This document shows positions 20,459 through 33,200 of a stretch of DNA of 64,000 nucleotides, piece after piece; the stretch's first letter is position 1, and each line of letters begins with the position of its first letter. Below the pieces are notes generated by a model that was given only the letters and a program-made list of their open reading frames with translations, did not search any database and was not told where the DNA came from. Source of the DNA: Reticulascus tulasneorum. Taxonomy: Eukaryota; Ascomycota; Sordariomycetes; Glomerellales; Reticulascaceae. The DNA lies in contig LSAX01000010.1 of assembly GCA_001557505.1 (NCBI GenBank), positions 496,001 to 560,000 on the forward strand. Direction: 5' to 3'. The translations under genes and the position numbers were made by a program.

Positions 20459-23380
20459 ATGAAGTCGGCCGTATTGACTGTCGGCCTACTGGCCATCTGC
20501 AGCGATCTTGCTGCAGGAGCAAGCACCCCTCAGGTATGTTTCTGACGCTCAATTGACGTCGAATAAGAAGAGCTGGAAATCCTTCATCACCTGTCATGTC
20601 CCGGTCAAGAGTTGATTGTGGCCATCCCCACTTACACGTCTTTCTGCATTCTCCATACCGTTACCATGCTCCCCCACTCCGTTTCTTGGCTCCTCTTGGG
20701 GATAAGTTCTGTGGCTAACACAAAACAGCTGCACCGCAGAGAACTGGCCTACTCGCCGCCTTCGTATCCTTCGCCATGGGCGGACCCTGAGGCGGATGGG
20801 TGGACGGACGCATACGCGAAGGCGAAAGCCTTCGTCTCGCAGTTGACCCTTCTCGAGAAGGTAAACTTGACAACCGGGGTTGGGTAAGTATTCTAGCTAG
20901 GCGAGTCTCAGTTGAGACTTCTCTCTAACAGTCTTTCAGTTGGCAAGGCGAGCAGTGCGTAGGCAATGTCGGCGCCATACCTCGTCTGGGTCTCCGGTCG
21001 CTTTGCATGCAGGACGGCCCAGTTGGTGTTCGATTGAGCGACTACAACTCTGTCTTCCCATCTGGCCAAACCGCAGCAGCAACTTGGGACCGGAGCTTGA
21101 TAAACAGACGCGGCCGTGCCATTGCTGCAGAGCAGAAGGGCAAAGGCGTCAACGTTGTCCTCGCCCCTGTTGCCGGCCCAATAGGCCGTGCCCCGGCCGG
21201 TGGCCGAAACTGGGAAGGCTTCTCGCCCGACCCGTACCTGACTGGCATTGCCATGGCCGAGACGGTCAAGGGAATGCAGAGTGTCGGTATCATTGCTTGT
21301 GCCAAGCACTTCGTAGGGAACGAACAAGGTCAGTAGACTTAAGGGACATGGTTTCGTCGACATTGAGCTGACATTTGCTTCAGAGCACTTCCGACAAGCC
21401 GGCGAAGCTCAGGGCTACGGCTACGACATCAGCGAGTCCCTCAGCTCCAACATTGACGACAAGACTATGCATGAACTCTACATGTGGCCTTTTGCCGATG
21501 CCGTACGCGCCGGAGTGGGCTCCATCATGTGCTCTTACAACCAGGTCAATAACTCGTACGGTTGCCAGAACTCCAAGCTGTTGAACGGTCTCTTGAAGGA
21601 AGAGCTTGGATTCCAGGGCTTCATTATGTCAGATTGGCAAGCTCAGCATTCCGGCGCCGCCACCGCTGTTGCTGGTCTTGACATGTCTATGCCTGGCGAC
21701 ACGAGCTTCAATACCGGTCTCAGCTACTGGGGCACCAACCTCACCATCGCTGTTCTCAACGGCACAGTCCCAGCGTACCGGATTGATGATATGGCACTGC
21801 GCATCATGGCTGCTTTCTTCAAGGTGGGACTGACGCTGGACCTGCCCGACATTAACTTCTCTTCCTGGACGTTGGATTCCTATGGGCCGGTCCATTATGC
21901 TGCAAAGGACGGGTACCAGATCATCAACGAGCATGTCAATGTGCAGGAGAACCACGCCAGCCTCATTCGCGAGATTGCTGCGAAGGCTACTGTGTTGTTG
22001 AAAAATACTGACGGCGCCTTGCCACTTAAGAAGCCCAAGTTCCTGGCGGTCATTGGTGAGGACGCCGGCCCCAACCCAAGGGGACCTAATGGCTGTGGTG
22101 ACCGTGGCTGCAACGACGGAACTCTTGGTGCCGCCTGGGGCTCTGGTACCTCCAACTACCCTTACCTGGTCACGCCTGATGCCGCCCTGCAACGTCGGGC
22201 ACTGGAGGATGGCACTCGTTATGAGAGCATTCTCAGCAACTACCAGACCTCTGCCACCGCTGCACTTGTCTCACAGGCTGATGTCACGGCGATCGTCTTT
22301 GTTAATGCGAACTCCGGCGAAGGCTACATCAATGTTGGCGGCAATGAGGGTGATCGACAGAACCTGACTTTGTTCAAGAACGGCGACGACCTTATCAAGA
22401 GTGTTTCCTCGATTTGCAGTAACACCATTGTAGTCATCCACTCTGTCGGCCCGGTCCTCGTCACCGATTGGTATGACAGTCCCAACATCACCGCCATTCT
22501 CTGGGCCGGTCTTCCTGGTCAAGAGTCTGGTAACTCCATCACCGACGTTCTTTATGGTCGTGTCAACCCTTCTGCCAAGTCCCCGTTCACCTGGGGACCC
22601 ACTCGCGAGAGTTACGGTGCCGACGTCTTGTACGAGCCAAACAACGGCAACGGTGCTCCACAGGATGACTTCACTGAGGGAGTTTTCATTGACTACCGAT
22701 ACTTCGACCGTGAAGGCGACAGCGGCGCGCCTATTTACGAGTTTGGGTTTGGTCTATCTTACACGTCCTTCGAGTATTCAAACCTGAAGGTCGAGAGTCA
22801 CAATGCGCACGAATACACTCCTACCACTGGGAAAACCAAGCCGGCACCAACCTTCGGCAACTTCAGCACTGACATTGACGACTATCTCTTCCCAGCCGAC
22901 CAGATCCGCTACATCTACCAATACATCTATCCCTACCTCAACGTCTCGGATGCCCGCGAAGCCTCTGCTGATCCCCACTACGGCCAGACGGCTGAGGAGT
23001 TCCTGCCTCCTGGGGCAGTTGATGCTTCTTCGCAGCCAAAGCATCCCGCGTCCGGCCAGCCAGGCGGCAACCGTAAACTCTGGGACGTGCTCTACACAGT
23101 CTCGGCTACAATTACAAACACCGGTTCCGTCGTCGGCAACGAAGTCCCCCAACTGTACGTCTCCCTTGGCGGCCCGACTGATCCAGTCAAGTTACTGCGA
23201 GGCTTCGATCGGATTCGAATCGACCCTGGCTCCAGCGCAACATTCAAGGCGGATCTCAGACGACGAGATCTAAGCAACTGGGACGTGGTCAGCCAAAACT
23301 GGGTAGTGTCCGATTACGAAAAGACGGTATGGGTGGGGAGCAGCTCGAAGGATCTGCCGCTCAGCGCGAAGCTGTCTTAG
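20459..23380 (+). CDS. secreted GH3 beta-glucosidase
   Basis: Exons 20459-20533, 20729-20883, 20940-21328 and 21384-23380 (introns 195, 56 and 55 nt) give 871 residues. The enzyme hydrolyses cellobiose and other beta-glucosides outside the cell. Exon 1 encodes a signal peptide ([20 protein letters not shown]), and [20 protein letters not shown] begins the mature part; the dibasic RR may be a propeptide site. Domains in order are the GH3 (alpha/beta)8 barrel with [13 protein letters not shown] (nucleophile Asp290), the C-terminal sandwich domain with NSGEGYI (likely acid/base Glu519), then [25 protein letters not shown] and a FnIII-like domain to the end. The 229-residue spacing between the two catalytic residues equals that of Aspergillus aculeatus BGL1 (Asp280/Glu509). 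Several N-glycosylation sequons are present. A second in-frame ATG at 20666 inside intron 1 also precedes a hydrophobic leader. It lies upstream of, and co-directional with, the AAA gene, which is unrelated. Confidence 0.95.
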
Positions 23381-23924
23381 GAATGCTGCGCGTTTGAGTG
23401 TTATCTGGCGTGCGGGGATGTCGACTGAGTGATATGAAGAAAAATGGCGACGGCAGGGATTATCGGAAGGTATTCTTTTGTAAATACTTAATTCGTATTG
23501 TTAATAACCAGTTCCTCTTTGCACACCATACCCGAAAGTAGAGTACGTCGCGCAGAGCTCTCAAGCGAAGTGTGGCTTAGGCGCCTTGAGAAAGGAACTC
23601 ACCACGCTTCTGCTCCCCGCAACCACCCCCTTGACTCGCAACGTGATGTTCAGGTTGAGAAGGGTTACACTTCCGGCCCCCACCGGCTGGTCACCAGCCA
23701 CAATCAATGCATGCGCTCGGCATGCGTTGTTGCCTAATGCAAAAGGCACTGAATCTCTCGCACGCGCAGCTGTACCAGCATCATTGAAGAGACATAAGGA
23801 CCACTGCATGTTCAGTTGTCTACGACATCCAGAGTCTAATCCCGGGGTAAATATCCCCCCCAAAGCTACCGCTGGAGGTATCGGGCCCAACCAGTCAGAC
23901 AATAGTGTTGCTGCACCTGCCATC
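23381..23924. other. intergenic region between beta-glucosidase and AAA ATPase genes
   Basis: It contains the beta-glucosidase 3' UTR and the promoter of the AAA gene. The AAA reading frame stays open upstream of 23925, with ATGs at 23646 and 23808, but that part has no recognisable sequence, so I treat it as non-coding. Confidence 0.5.
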
Positions 23925-26900
23925 ATGGCTGATCTAGGTCTCGGAGGGCCAAGCGGGGAGCATGAGCCGTTTCACCTGGAGAGCAGCCGGCCACCAAGCG
24001 AGATTGATGTGTCCCCTTCAAGCTCTGCATCCTCTTATTACGAAAATGACGATAGCAAACCGAAGGCCGCATTCTTTATGGACTCGACGATCTCGAAGGA
24101 CGACACGCTTGGGGCAGCAGCCGAGGAGCTGGTGCTGCTCGGGAAGCTCATAGATCAACTCAACAAAGGCGGTAAGAAACTTCCATAGTTACGTAAATAC
24201 GGGTTTACTGACACTTCTTGATAGATTTCAAGCTAAATAGCTCTAGCGACCGCCAGAGATCGAGAAGGCTGCGCATGCGACCCGGGTCGAGGTCCCGGTC
24301 GAATTCGCCTCCTAGCCCGGTAGGTACTATCATCGTTTGTTAGGTTCTGTGAGATAGTGCTTATTACAGAATATGCTCATATCTTCTAGCCATCTGGGCG
24401 GCCTCCCAGGCCGCCCCCTGAGATACTGAGAGTGGACGAGGTCCGCAGAAGAGCATTGAGGTCAGCCGGCATTCCCCTACCAGGTGGTCAGCCGATCTAT
24501 CAACCTGCCGATAGGCGAGCGAAGATTCTGCAGGGCGCGGAGTGGCGAGAGCGCATCCTCCGGATAAGAAATGCTCTAGAAAGCTTGGAGAACTCTGAGT
24601 CAACGCCTGGTAGAAGAGAAGACGGTCCATCTCGGCCCAAGGTTTCGGTGGACCAGAATGAGCGTACTGATGATGAAGATCCTTCGAAAAAAGTGAAGGC
24701 GCCAGATGAAGCTGACCCTAAATATTCAGATCAGTCGATCTCAACCCCCAGAAGTGCTTCGGTCTCCCAGCACGCTGCTTCTGACGATCGCCGGGACGGT
24801 TCACCCGTCAACGCTGCATCTGAAGCAGGTTCACCGAACTCCGATCAGATTATAAGTGCGAAACGGGCAGGGAAGATGACATTACATTCTTTCGAGCAGG
24901 CGCAAGGACCCAAAGATATCAGTGGCGCAAGCCACCCCGGTTCAAGTCAACGATCAGGGTCTTGCGAGGCGCATAGATCGGATCCAGAAGCAAAGGTAAC
25001 TCAGGAGAGTCTTGCCGAGGCTTTGAGTCTCGTAGGCTCGAAATATTTGGATTTCGATCTACTAGACGAGTCTCGAGATACCTCGCGATTCCTAGGATAT
25101 CTTCTTGATACTATCCAGTTGCTTGAGAAACAAATGGGATACTACATGGCGCCAGAACCGTCACCTCAGAAACACAAAGTCGAGCAAAAGCCAGAGGAGG
25201 AGCCAGTGGTCAGTGCCAACCCTTGTGGTCAGGTTTTTCATCGTGTGTTCTGCGCGAGCGATTCGCACTATCATGGCATGCAAATTTACGAAGATGAGCC
25301 TCTGTGGAGAACCATGTTGGGTTCTGGGATTCAGACCCTTTCTGGGACGAGACCAATTCACAACATGAACACCTACCTAATCCAACATCCAACTGTATGC
25401 TTCGTCATCCTCAAGGAGTACACTTGCACGCCAATTCAGAAACCGAAGATTAAGGTGTTCTACGATCCTAATCAGGACCGTCCAGTAGCATCGGACAGGA
25501 ACGAGAGACTGCACATTATTTCGCCTTTACTGCACAAAGCGTTGACGAAAGTAGCCGAGTTTCAGACACACGACCCGCTTGAGGCGCATCCAGTAGAGTT
25601 GAACCAAGAAATGGACGCCCCGTATCACTTCCTCTTTCACCACCGACAGAAGCTGGTCGACCTAGCAAGTGATGACCCGATATTTGGAGAGGTCATAGCG
25701 CCTCTTCAGGCATTTCTTGACCAGCACTACAAAGCCGAGTACGACGAAGCAGCCAAACTCTTCAGCAAAGGTCTGGTGACGCGCGCTCACATCGACAAGC
25801 TTTTCAAGCCAAATCAGATGGTCATCTCAATTCCCGATAAACGAATGCACCAGGAGCTGCTGGAAGCACATGTGCTGAAGTGGTACGTCACCAAAGAAAA
25901 GGAAAACCTCACACTCAGGGGCTGGTCATTCGAGTACGATGGTTGGGAACTGAAGAGGAAAGCGTGGACGGGGGAACTCCACATGTCCATGGATGAAGAA
26001 ATTCCTATATCGAAACTGTCGATACATCCGGTGGAGTTTGCGACGAAAGAAAACATCGAGAAGCTTCAGTCCCGAGGAAAGAGGTTCTGGGACATGAAGA
26101 CCCAGGCATTCACTTCGTATACCGGATGGGACAAGAATCATGACCATTACTATGTGAGTCTCGACCCCATCCATAACCGGTTCAGTGGCTAACGAAGACC
26201 AGATTGATGCACGATTTATGATAGATACCTCGACCTACCAGAAGATGCACGGAGGCCGGAAGAAGGCCCGAAAACTGTTTTGGGACAATAGCCCCTTCGT
26301 CCGTGGAGACGATAGTTTGACAAAATGGGATGACTGGCCATTGTCGATCAACTGTAAAGAAGACCTGACTAAAGAGCAGATGATGCTTCTCCCGCCCATC
26401 ACATATGGCTTCCATTTTCACGAAAAGAAATGGGGTATGCATGTCTCAGATACTAGGATATGAAGCTAGTGGCAGCGGCTTGCTGACATGTCTGGCAGTG
26501 ATACTGGACCTGGAGTGCTTTCGCCCGATTGAGTGGAACAAAAAGGCCTTTGAGCGCCTCGTTCTTGACCCCAAGACGAAAGAGCTCATTTACGCTCTCG
26601 TGGATGCACAAACGTCAGGAGAGGGGACCATGGACGATGTCATAACCGGGAAGGGAAATGGTTTGATCGTGCTCCTCCACGGGAGTCCGGGCACGGGCAA
26701 GACTCTTACGGCGGAGAGGTACGTGACATACCTTTACAATCTGCGTAAAACGTCGCCAGATCTAATAAAGGTTACAAATAGCGTGGCTGAAATCGCCGAG
26801 AAGCCGTTGTACCGAGTCACCTGCGGAGACATTGGGACTGAGGCTAGTGCAGTGGAGAAGTATTTGAAGACAGTTTTATATCTAGGCAAGATCTGGGATT

Positions 26901-27502
26901 GCGGTAAGCAAACGAGGAGAGCATAAGTTAGAACTTCAATTAACCTTTGCAGTGTTGCTGCTTGACGAAGCAGATGTCTTTCTCGAAGAGAGGACCATGG
27001 CTGATCTGCAAAGAAACAGCCTAGTCTCCGGTAAGCTGCCGCCCCATATGGTTATGGCGGTACACTAACAGCCGAAATAGTCTTCCTGCGAATTCTCGAA
27101 TACTACGAAGGCATCTTAATTCTAACGTCGAACCGCGTCGGAACCTTTGACGAAGCCTTCAAGTCCCGGATCCAAGTTGCAATCCACTATGATAACCTGA
27201 CCAAGAAGTCCCGGAAGCAGATCTGGCGAAACTTCTTTGACATGATCGAGGAGTCAGACGATGATGTCAACATGCCAGAGCTAGAGCGCCGGCTGGATGA
27301 GCTGGCCTTAGAAGAAATGAACGGGAGGCAAATCCGTAACGCGTTGCTCACGGCGAGACAGCTTGCGAAGCATCGGAAGGAGAGACTCGACTGGGAGCAT
27401 CTTAGCCAGGTGATGAAGACGTCCGCAGCTTTCAACAAGTACTTGAAAACTGTACGGGGACACAGTGATGAGCAATGGGCCCGGGAGGAGATGCTTCGGT
27501 AA
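23925..27502 (+). CDS. AAA+ ATPase with long N-terminal region (DUF7025-like + AAA)
   Basis: Eight exons (23925-24171, 24225-24319, 24390-26153, 26203-26434, 26499-26718, 26782-26903, 26953-27030, 27081-27502) sum to 1059 residues. The first 280 or so residues are Ser/Arg/Glu-rich and probably disordered. A middle domain of about 300 residues (HIISPLLHKALTKVAEF, FLFHHRQKLVDL, ARFMIDTSTYQKMHG) matches what I know as DUF7025, which precedes AAA modules in many fungal proteins. The AAA module has Walker A GSPGTGKT (about 841-848), Walker B VLLLDEADVF (Asp898/Glu899), a sensor-1-like LTSNR and FDEAFKSRI, followed by the lid. The ATPase residues are intact, so ATP-driven remodelling is likely, but the substrate is unknown. 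BCS1-like and proteasome-type AAA proteins lack this N-terminal region. The start codon is a choice among in-frame ATGs. The gene ends 86 bp from the convergent DUF7708-type gene. Confidence 0.9.
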
Positions 27503-27588
27503 GAGGACATCATGTGAAGAGTGCATTTGAAAGACATTTGATATTATGCATGGCATGCTGGTAATTATCCCTATGTATTTACGGGGCC

Positions 27589-29509
27589 TCAATCCCCCGG
27601 TTCTGCATCTATCATAGATATAACTGATCTGAACTTCTCACCAACTTTCTCGTTCCGCCTCCTAATCCCAGACCGGTATCTGGGCTGCCGCATCAACCTC
27701 TCGATCTTCTTGCCCCCATCCGTGAGTATCTGCCTCTCGTCGAATATATCGCCAGCCAAGAGTGATGTTGCGGCGTTGAACCTCCACGAAACGACCACTA
27801 CTTTCAAACCTCCCCGTCCGCGTCGTTCCGTGATCTCAGACATCTTCTCCACAAAGTCGCTTGCTTTGAAAAACTGGTCTTCGGCTTCCTCATGGTTGGC
27901 CGCCGTCTCGATCAAGTTCGTATCGACGACTAGAAATAACCGAGCAAAGGCGAATGTGCAGCGCTCGAACAGAGTGAACCATTGTTCGATGGTGGTCGCG
28001 CTCTTGATATGCTGCATTGTGACGGGATTTACTCCCTCGCTGACGATACTAGGAGTCAAAGTTAGGGCCTGCGATACCATAGATCGGATCACGCCCGTGA
28101 TCGATGGCATCCGCGATTCATCTTCCGTGGAAGAGACCATTGCCCAGATGATAGGATATCCTCTCTCCAGCACTGCATCCAAGAAGTCGACTGCAAAATC
28201 TAACGAACTCGTCCTAACGCCTTGGCCCTGGGCTAGTAGTAATGAAGAGGACGGATCCGACAACCATAGTTTCAACTTGTACAGCTCTTGCAGAGGAAGC
28301 TGCGTCGCCAGTTTCTGCCTCCTACGACTCCGAACTGACCGGCAATATGCAAGGCTGTCCTCGGACGCGGATGCATCCTCCAGCAGAATTGTGTTTCTGA
28401 TGTTTTCAACCTGAGCGTTGCGGAAGAACTGCTTCTGATCCTTGAGATTAAGCACAACTTGGCTTTGCAGAGTTTGATGCACTAGAGACTTGTTAGGCTC
28501 TCGTCATTACGGATTCAGCAACATGAGCATACAGATCATCATCTCAGTCAACGTATGGATCCTTTTATTCAAACCATGGATATTAACGTGGAGATCTCGA
28601 ATTTCGGCTTTGGATGCCGCGCTAGCCAACTCGTCAACACGCCTAGACTGTTCCATAATGTCGTCGATGATCGACTTGAAGCCCAGACTGAAGGGCCTAA
28701 CGATAGCTGAGATGGAGTGCATGATCTTTCCCTTTTTGTACCATTTGATCGCAAGGAGGACAAACTCTATTATCTTGGCGTATACTCTCCCGACAGCCTC
28801 CTGCATTCGTTCAGTCGGATACAGAATGGAATGCAGCTCCGTCCGGGGCAGGACATCGGCAATCTTGGCCACTGCCTTGGAAATCTCAACGAGAAGCTCC
28901 TCGTGGTTCAGGACCGCCTAATGACTATTAGACCGCAATGCAGCACGACATAATATGCCTAAGTTTTCCTCACAATGAATAGGAACTTGAAGGCTCCCCA
29001 CGCGAGAGACACGTATTCCGGATGATGTTGGGCAAAAACGTCAAACACGGCTTTCAAACGAAGTTAGAACTAGACGCCCCTCGAACAGGAATGCCGAGAT
29101 TTGAACTGACTTCCGTAGTAAAGAACACGCGAGGAGCATTTCGATAGATACGGCCGAACCTTGGATCCCTTTGCCTTCGCTTCGTATTCTTCCATTGCCG
29201 CGCTGACAGCATTTTGCACATCCTGCATCGAGTTCTGCCCATGCAGCCATATTGCCTGGCATTCGTCCAACGCAAGCTCTTTTTTTAGGATCTCGACGGC
29301 GGTCTCATAAGCGTTCTTAGCTGGATCTGTCCATCTTCGACCTAGAATGTCAGCAGCGGCTCAAGACATTATTTAGCTGGCACTTCGTAGATAACTTACC
29401 TTTCACTTGGTCTCCCGATATACCAGTCGGCGTGCGGCGCTCGCCCGCTCGAGAGGACCGTCGCAGAAAGAGACGAGAGACCGGGGATTTCGCGGATCGC
29501 AAGAGCCAT
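27589..29509 (-). CDS. DUF7708-type (fungal NLR-associated) protein
   Basis: Minus-strand exons 29509-29400, 29334-29111, 29050-28974, 28917-28533 and 28481-27589 sum to 562 residues. The segment from WLHGQNSMQDVQNAV through FAQHHPEYVSLAWGAFKFLF, ADVLPRTELHSILYPTERMQ and GLNKRIHTLTEMM is the helical DUF7708 pattern that normally forms the N-terminal part of fungal NACHT/NLR-like proteins. Here it is followed only by about 300 residues with a strand-like FARLFLVVDTNLIE (Walker-B-like) and a basic end; I find no P-loop G-x4-GK[ST]. The protein may therefore be a stand-alone signalling or adaptor protein rather than a complete STAND ATPase. The first exon is the weak point: two frames are open across 29400-29509 and each can be joined to exon 2 with a different acceptor (29341 or 29334). 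The chosen join gives SER-WTDPAKNAYETAVEI. Confidence 0.78.
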
Positions 29510-30215
29510 CGCCGGAGGGGTTATGCCAGTCCGTTTCGTCTCTGCCGGCTCAACCTCCCGAGTAGTCGTCTCGACAACGAGGTTTACAGACCTTCATCAT
29601 CTGAGCTGGTAATAGTCGCTGCTAGATGCCGAAGACGACATTCTTTTAGGTGATATTTATCAGCCTGAGACTGCGTCGTTGCCGCCCCCCCACCACCTGA
29701 AGACCCCCGCGTGACTGTGGCTTTGACCCTTGTATTCTTCCGCACAGCCTCATGTAACAACAGGCGGCTCTCATTGGGCTGGAAGGCAAGGTGACCAACG
29801 CTGCCAACTCAATGGCCAATGATGTGCGAGGGCACCCTAAGATCTATTGAATTCCAGGAGACAATTACAAGTCTATAATCTACTCTAACCTTGCATCTAT
29901 CATGATGCTTCTCTAATGCTTCCTAAAACTGCCGACTGTATCTCTATGCACGTACCAATTACTCCCACTGCATATTAAATATGCACGTCTATCGTCCTCA
30001 TGCTCCGTAAGCTAAGCACTCATTTCTGCCAACATTGCACGAAAGATGAGGAAGGGTTAGCACAGTCATGCCGACCAGAGGCTCGGCCATGGCACCGACA
30101 ATGTAATTCCGCCATAAGCCGGTACTAGTGCAACCCCATGTTCAGACTTCAAAACCGTCCATGTGCCGCTGCACGCTGAGCGAGGATGCTACGAGCCACA
30201 CGTGAAATCAGGTTG
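29510..30215. other. intergenic region between DUF7708-type and RdRP genes
   Basis: It contains the promoter of the DUF7708-type gene and the 3' flank of the RdRP gene. An ATG at 29641 begins a Ser-rich stretch (MSSSASSSDYYQLR) that ends in two stop codons but lies in the same frame as the chosen first exon, so a further 5' exon is possible. Nothing else is recognised. Confidence 0.5.
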
Positions 30216-33200
30216 CTAAACATCATCCAACTGCATCCCGTGCTCATCAAAATCGACCTCCTCAGCCGCGCTCTCTGCATAGCCTGCAGCATCGCCCTTG
30301 GCCGCGAGTGCTGTAACTATCCCCGAGTCGGGCTTCAGGATGTTGTACACGTGCGGCACAATCGCTAATGCACCAGCGTTACCTGCAGCTTGAGCCGAGT
30401 GCATAGCCTTCATCCACTGGAGCTGTCTCCCCGCCATGCGCCAGACAAATCGCGACGAACGCCGGTAGCAGAGCTTGAAGGCTGTTGATGCCTTCAGCCG
30501 AGCCCACATACTTAGCTCAGAATCTGGAAGGTAGGACTCTAGATATGTCATTACCGTCTTCGACTTGAGCACGCTTGCCGGAGGTTTGATTGCAAGCCAC
30601 TCCTCGTACACCGCTCTGACTTTTAAGGGATAAACCTCACCAGGGTGCTCACTATCAAGCCCGGCCATGGACAGTTTCCATTTCTGCTCCACAACTTGGA
30701 TATCGGCTATTAGTGAGTCTAGAACGATCTTGAAGGTCTCTGATGTTTGAGAGTGCATCTGAAAGTCGTTGTATTGGGCAGCAAGATCTCTGTCCCAGAA
30801 ATTGGCTGCCCCTGTTCCCTGAATTGACTTGTGGAATGCGGCCAATGCGTTCTCAATTGTAGGCTTAGCTATAGAAAACTTCAGGTAGTCAAGGATGTGG
30901 CTTGGTGGCGAAGCGCTGAGAAACCTATCTTTCATATAGGCAGGCTCGTCGAGATGAAATGGTTCGGCGATGCGCTCTCTCCGCAGACGGTCCCACTGTT
31001 CCTCGGTAAAGATAATGCCTTGCTTGGCTTGATCGACAAGGTAGCCAACCAAGGTACTCAGGAGTATCGCCGCTTCGTCGTTCACGGTGCCATTCTTGTA
31101 ACACAACCTTAGCTTGTAGTTTGTACATAAGCCAAGGAATTGCGGTTGCATATTAAAAGAAAAGCTCTCATAAATGAAGTCTGTGACTGCGACATCCTTT
31201 CTTCCGCCAGCCTTCCTTATCAGATCCTGAAAAGTGCGTGTCTGTTTCTGAAGGTACTTGGTCTTGAACAAGTCTGGAAACACCGGGACATCGGCATTCT
31301 GGAAGTTGTTGACGATGTCCGGATCCCAACACACCCAGGCCTGATCCCCGTCATAATCGCCTCCCGAGAGCTTGTGAGCCAGTGCAACGTTGCCTTTGGT
31401 GGAGAAAACGACGACGTCCTTGAGACCGCGAAGCTCTGGGCGAAACACTGCCCTGACCCTTTGCACATCGCTGACAAGATGAGCAGGTGCTCTGGCAACG
31501 AGAACATCCACGCCGTGGAGAAGTGTGTCAGAAAACTCCTCATTCTGGAACTTGGAAGAGAACCCGAGATGGACCTCACCCTCCTCGAGGACACCAAGAA
31601 AATCGACCACCATGTAAGCGTAAGCAGATCGACCAACCTTGATGTTCAACTTGGACTTCAACGTCTCGCACTTACGGAAGCGGAGATCCCACGCCAGGTC
31701 TTGCAACACCTTCTGCTCCTTTGGGTTGAAACCTCCATCAAGAAGAAAATTCAAAGTCTCGTCATCGGACTCGGGCAAGCCGGCGAGAAAGGGAACATGA
31801 CCGTGCACGATGCGATCGCTCCGATGTGAGGAGTTCGAATAAGCCCACTGCCGAAACTGAGTAGGATGCTCCATGGCTGACCGCTGCCTCTCTAGTTCAT
31901 CTTCCAGACTCTTCAACAGCCGGTTGGCTATCGTTGTCCGCATGAGCTTAGGATCCTTAGCACGGTTCTCTATTACGGGTATGAATTGCAAATTCAGCGA
32001 CGCAGACTTCAGTTGGCGGGCAGGCATCTTGACCTCAAAGGTTCGGTGATCCTCGTCTGCAAAGCTGCACTCCCATTTCCTCTGAGATGGGTAAATCACA
32101 ATCCAGTCTTCGTCGTCCAGACAACTGACGTCTCTGATCCAAAATCCTTTCGCACTGCCTATGCGACCCTGAAAGCCACTTGGCGTGTCTGTAAGGCCCA
32201 AGAGCTCCCCAATCTTCCTCGCTAGGCTGTTAGACATTTGTCCGATTCCGTCATTCATATTATTGCCTATTGGGGAACGGATGTCATGCGTCTTCTGACG
32301 TATCTGATCCGGACGCAGAACGACGGTAGCATGCGTCCTGCTGAGACCTGAGTAGAGCTAAGTTAGGTGAGCGATTCCGACGTCAGGAGGTGGTCATAGA
32401 CCTACTCAATGCCAGACGCGAAAAAAGCTTTAGTGCTGGCTGTGTCATATTACTTTGCGTCTGAAACGCCCATTCTAACAGGGTCGGAAGTTGAACCTTG
32501 GTCCTTTCAGTCAGCTCTACAGCTTCTCCTTTGTTTGGAAGCAAACCACTGAGGTTTGGTGGACGGAATGAGTGTCCGTCTTCAGCGAAGAAGTACACTC
32601 GTTCGATTGGGACCAGTTTTGCTTCCTCCCAGCGGTTATGCTTCGTTAGCTTCTTGGAATCTCTTGTGAAAAAAGGAGCCCACTGCCTTCCGAGGATGAA
32701 GTGTTTCTCTTCTACCAGCCACCTAATGATCATTTCTGCGGCATTGTCATCGCTCCTGAGACTGGGAGGGTGATGAGACCTCCCCGTCGGCGATGGAAAA
32801 TTCACTTCTAGGAAGCGATCAGAACCAAAGCGACGGGTCAGACGATGCCCTAGTTCAAGGTTTAGAGGTTGGAGAGAAACATCGAAGAGGGGGCCCTTTT
32901 CATTCTTGCTGAACTGCACATCCAGACTAAGAGAGACTGCCAATCCTCGGCTCTGGAAGGTGGTCAAACTTGCAGCCCATGTCTCGGATCGACAACGCTC
33001 GGGGAAGGTCTTCCCTTTGAAGTGCGGGTGGCGTTGGAGAGCAGTTCTGAGCTTGGCTTGATCGGTCCAGGCTGGATCATAGAGTAAGTCTAAATCTTCA
33101 ATGTTGATGCCACAATGCTTTGAAATGCGCGTCACCTCCCATGCAATCGCCAAAGGGGCTTGATTAAGGAATGCTGGATATGCAGCTGTGAGAAAAGTCA

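Noticed and set aside
31140..31829. 229-codon open frame on the plus strand
   Set aside because: Antisense to the RdRP catalytic exon; no motif of its own.
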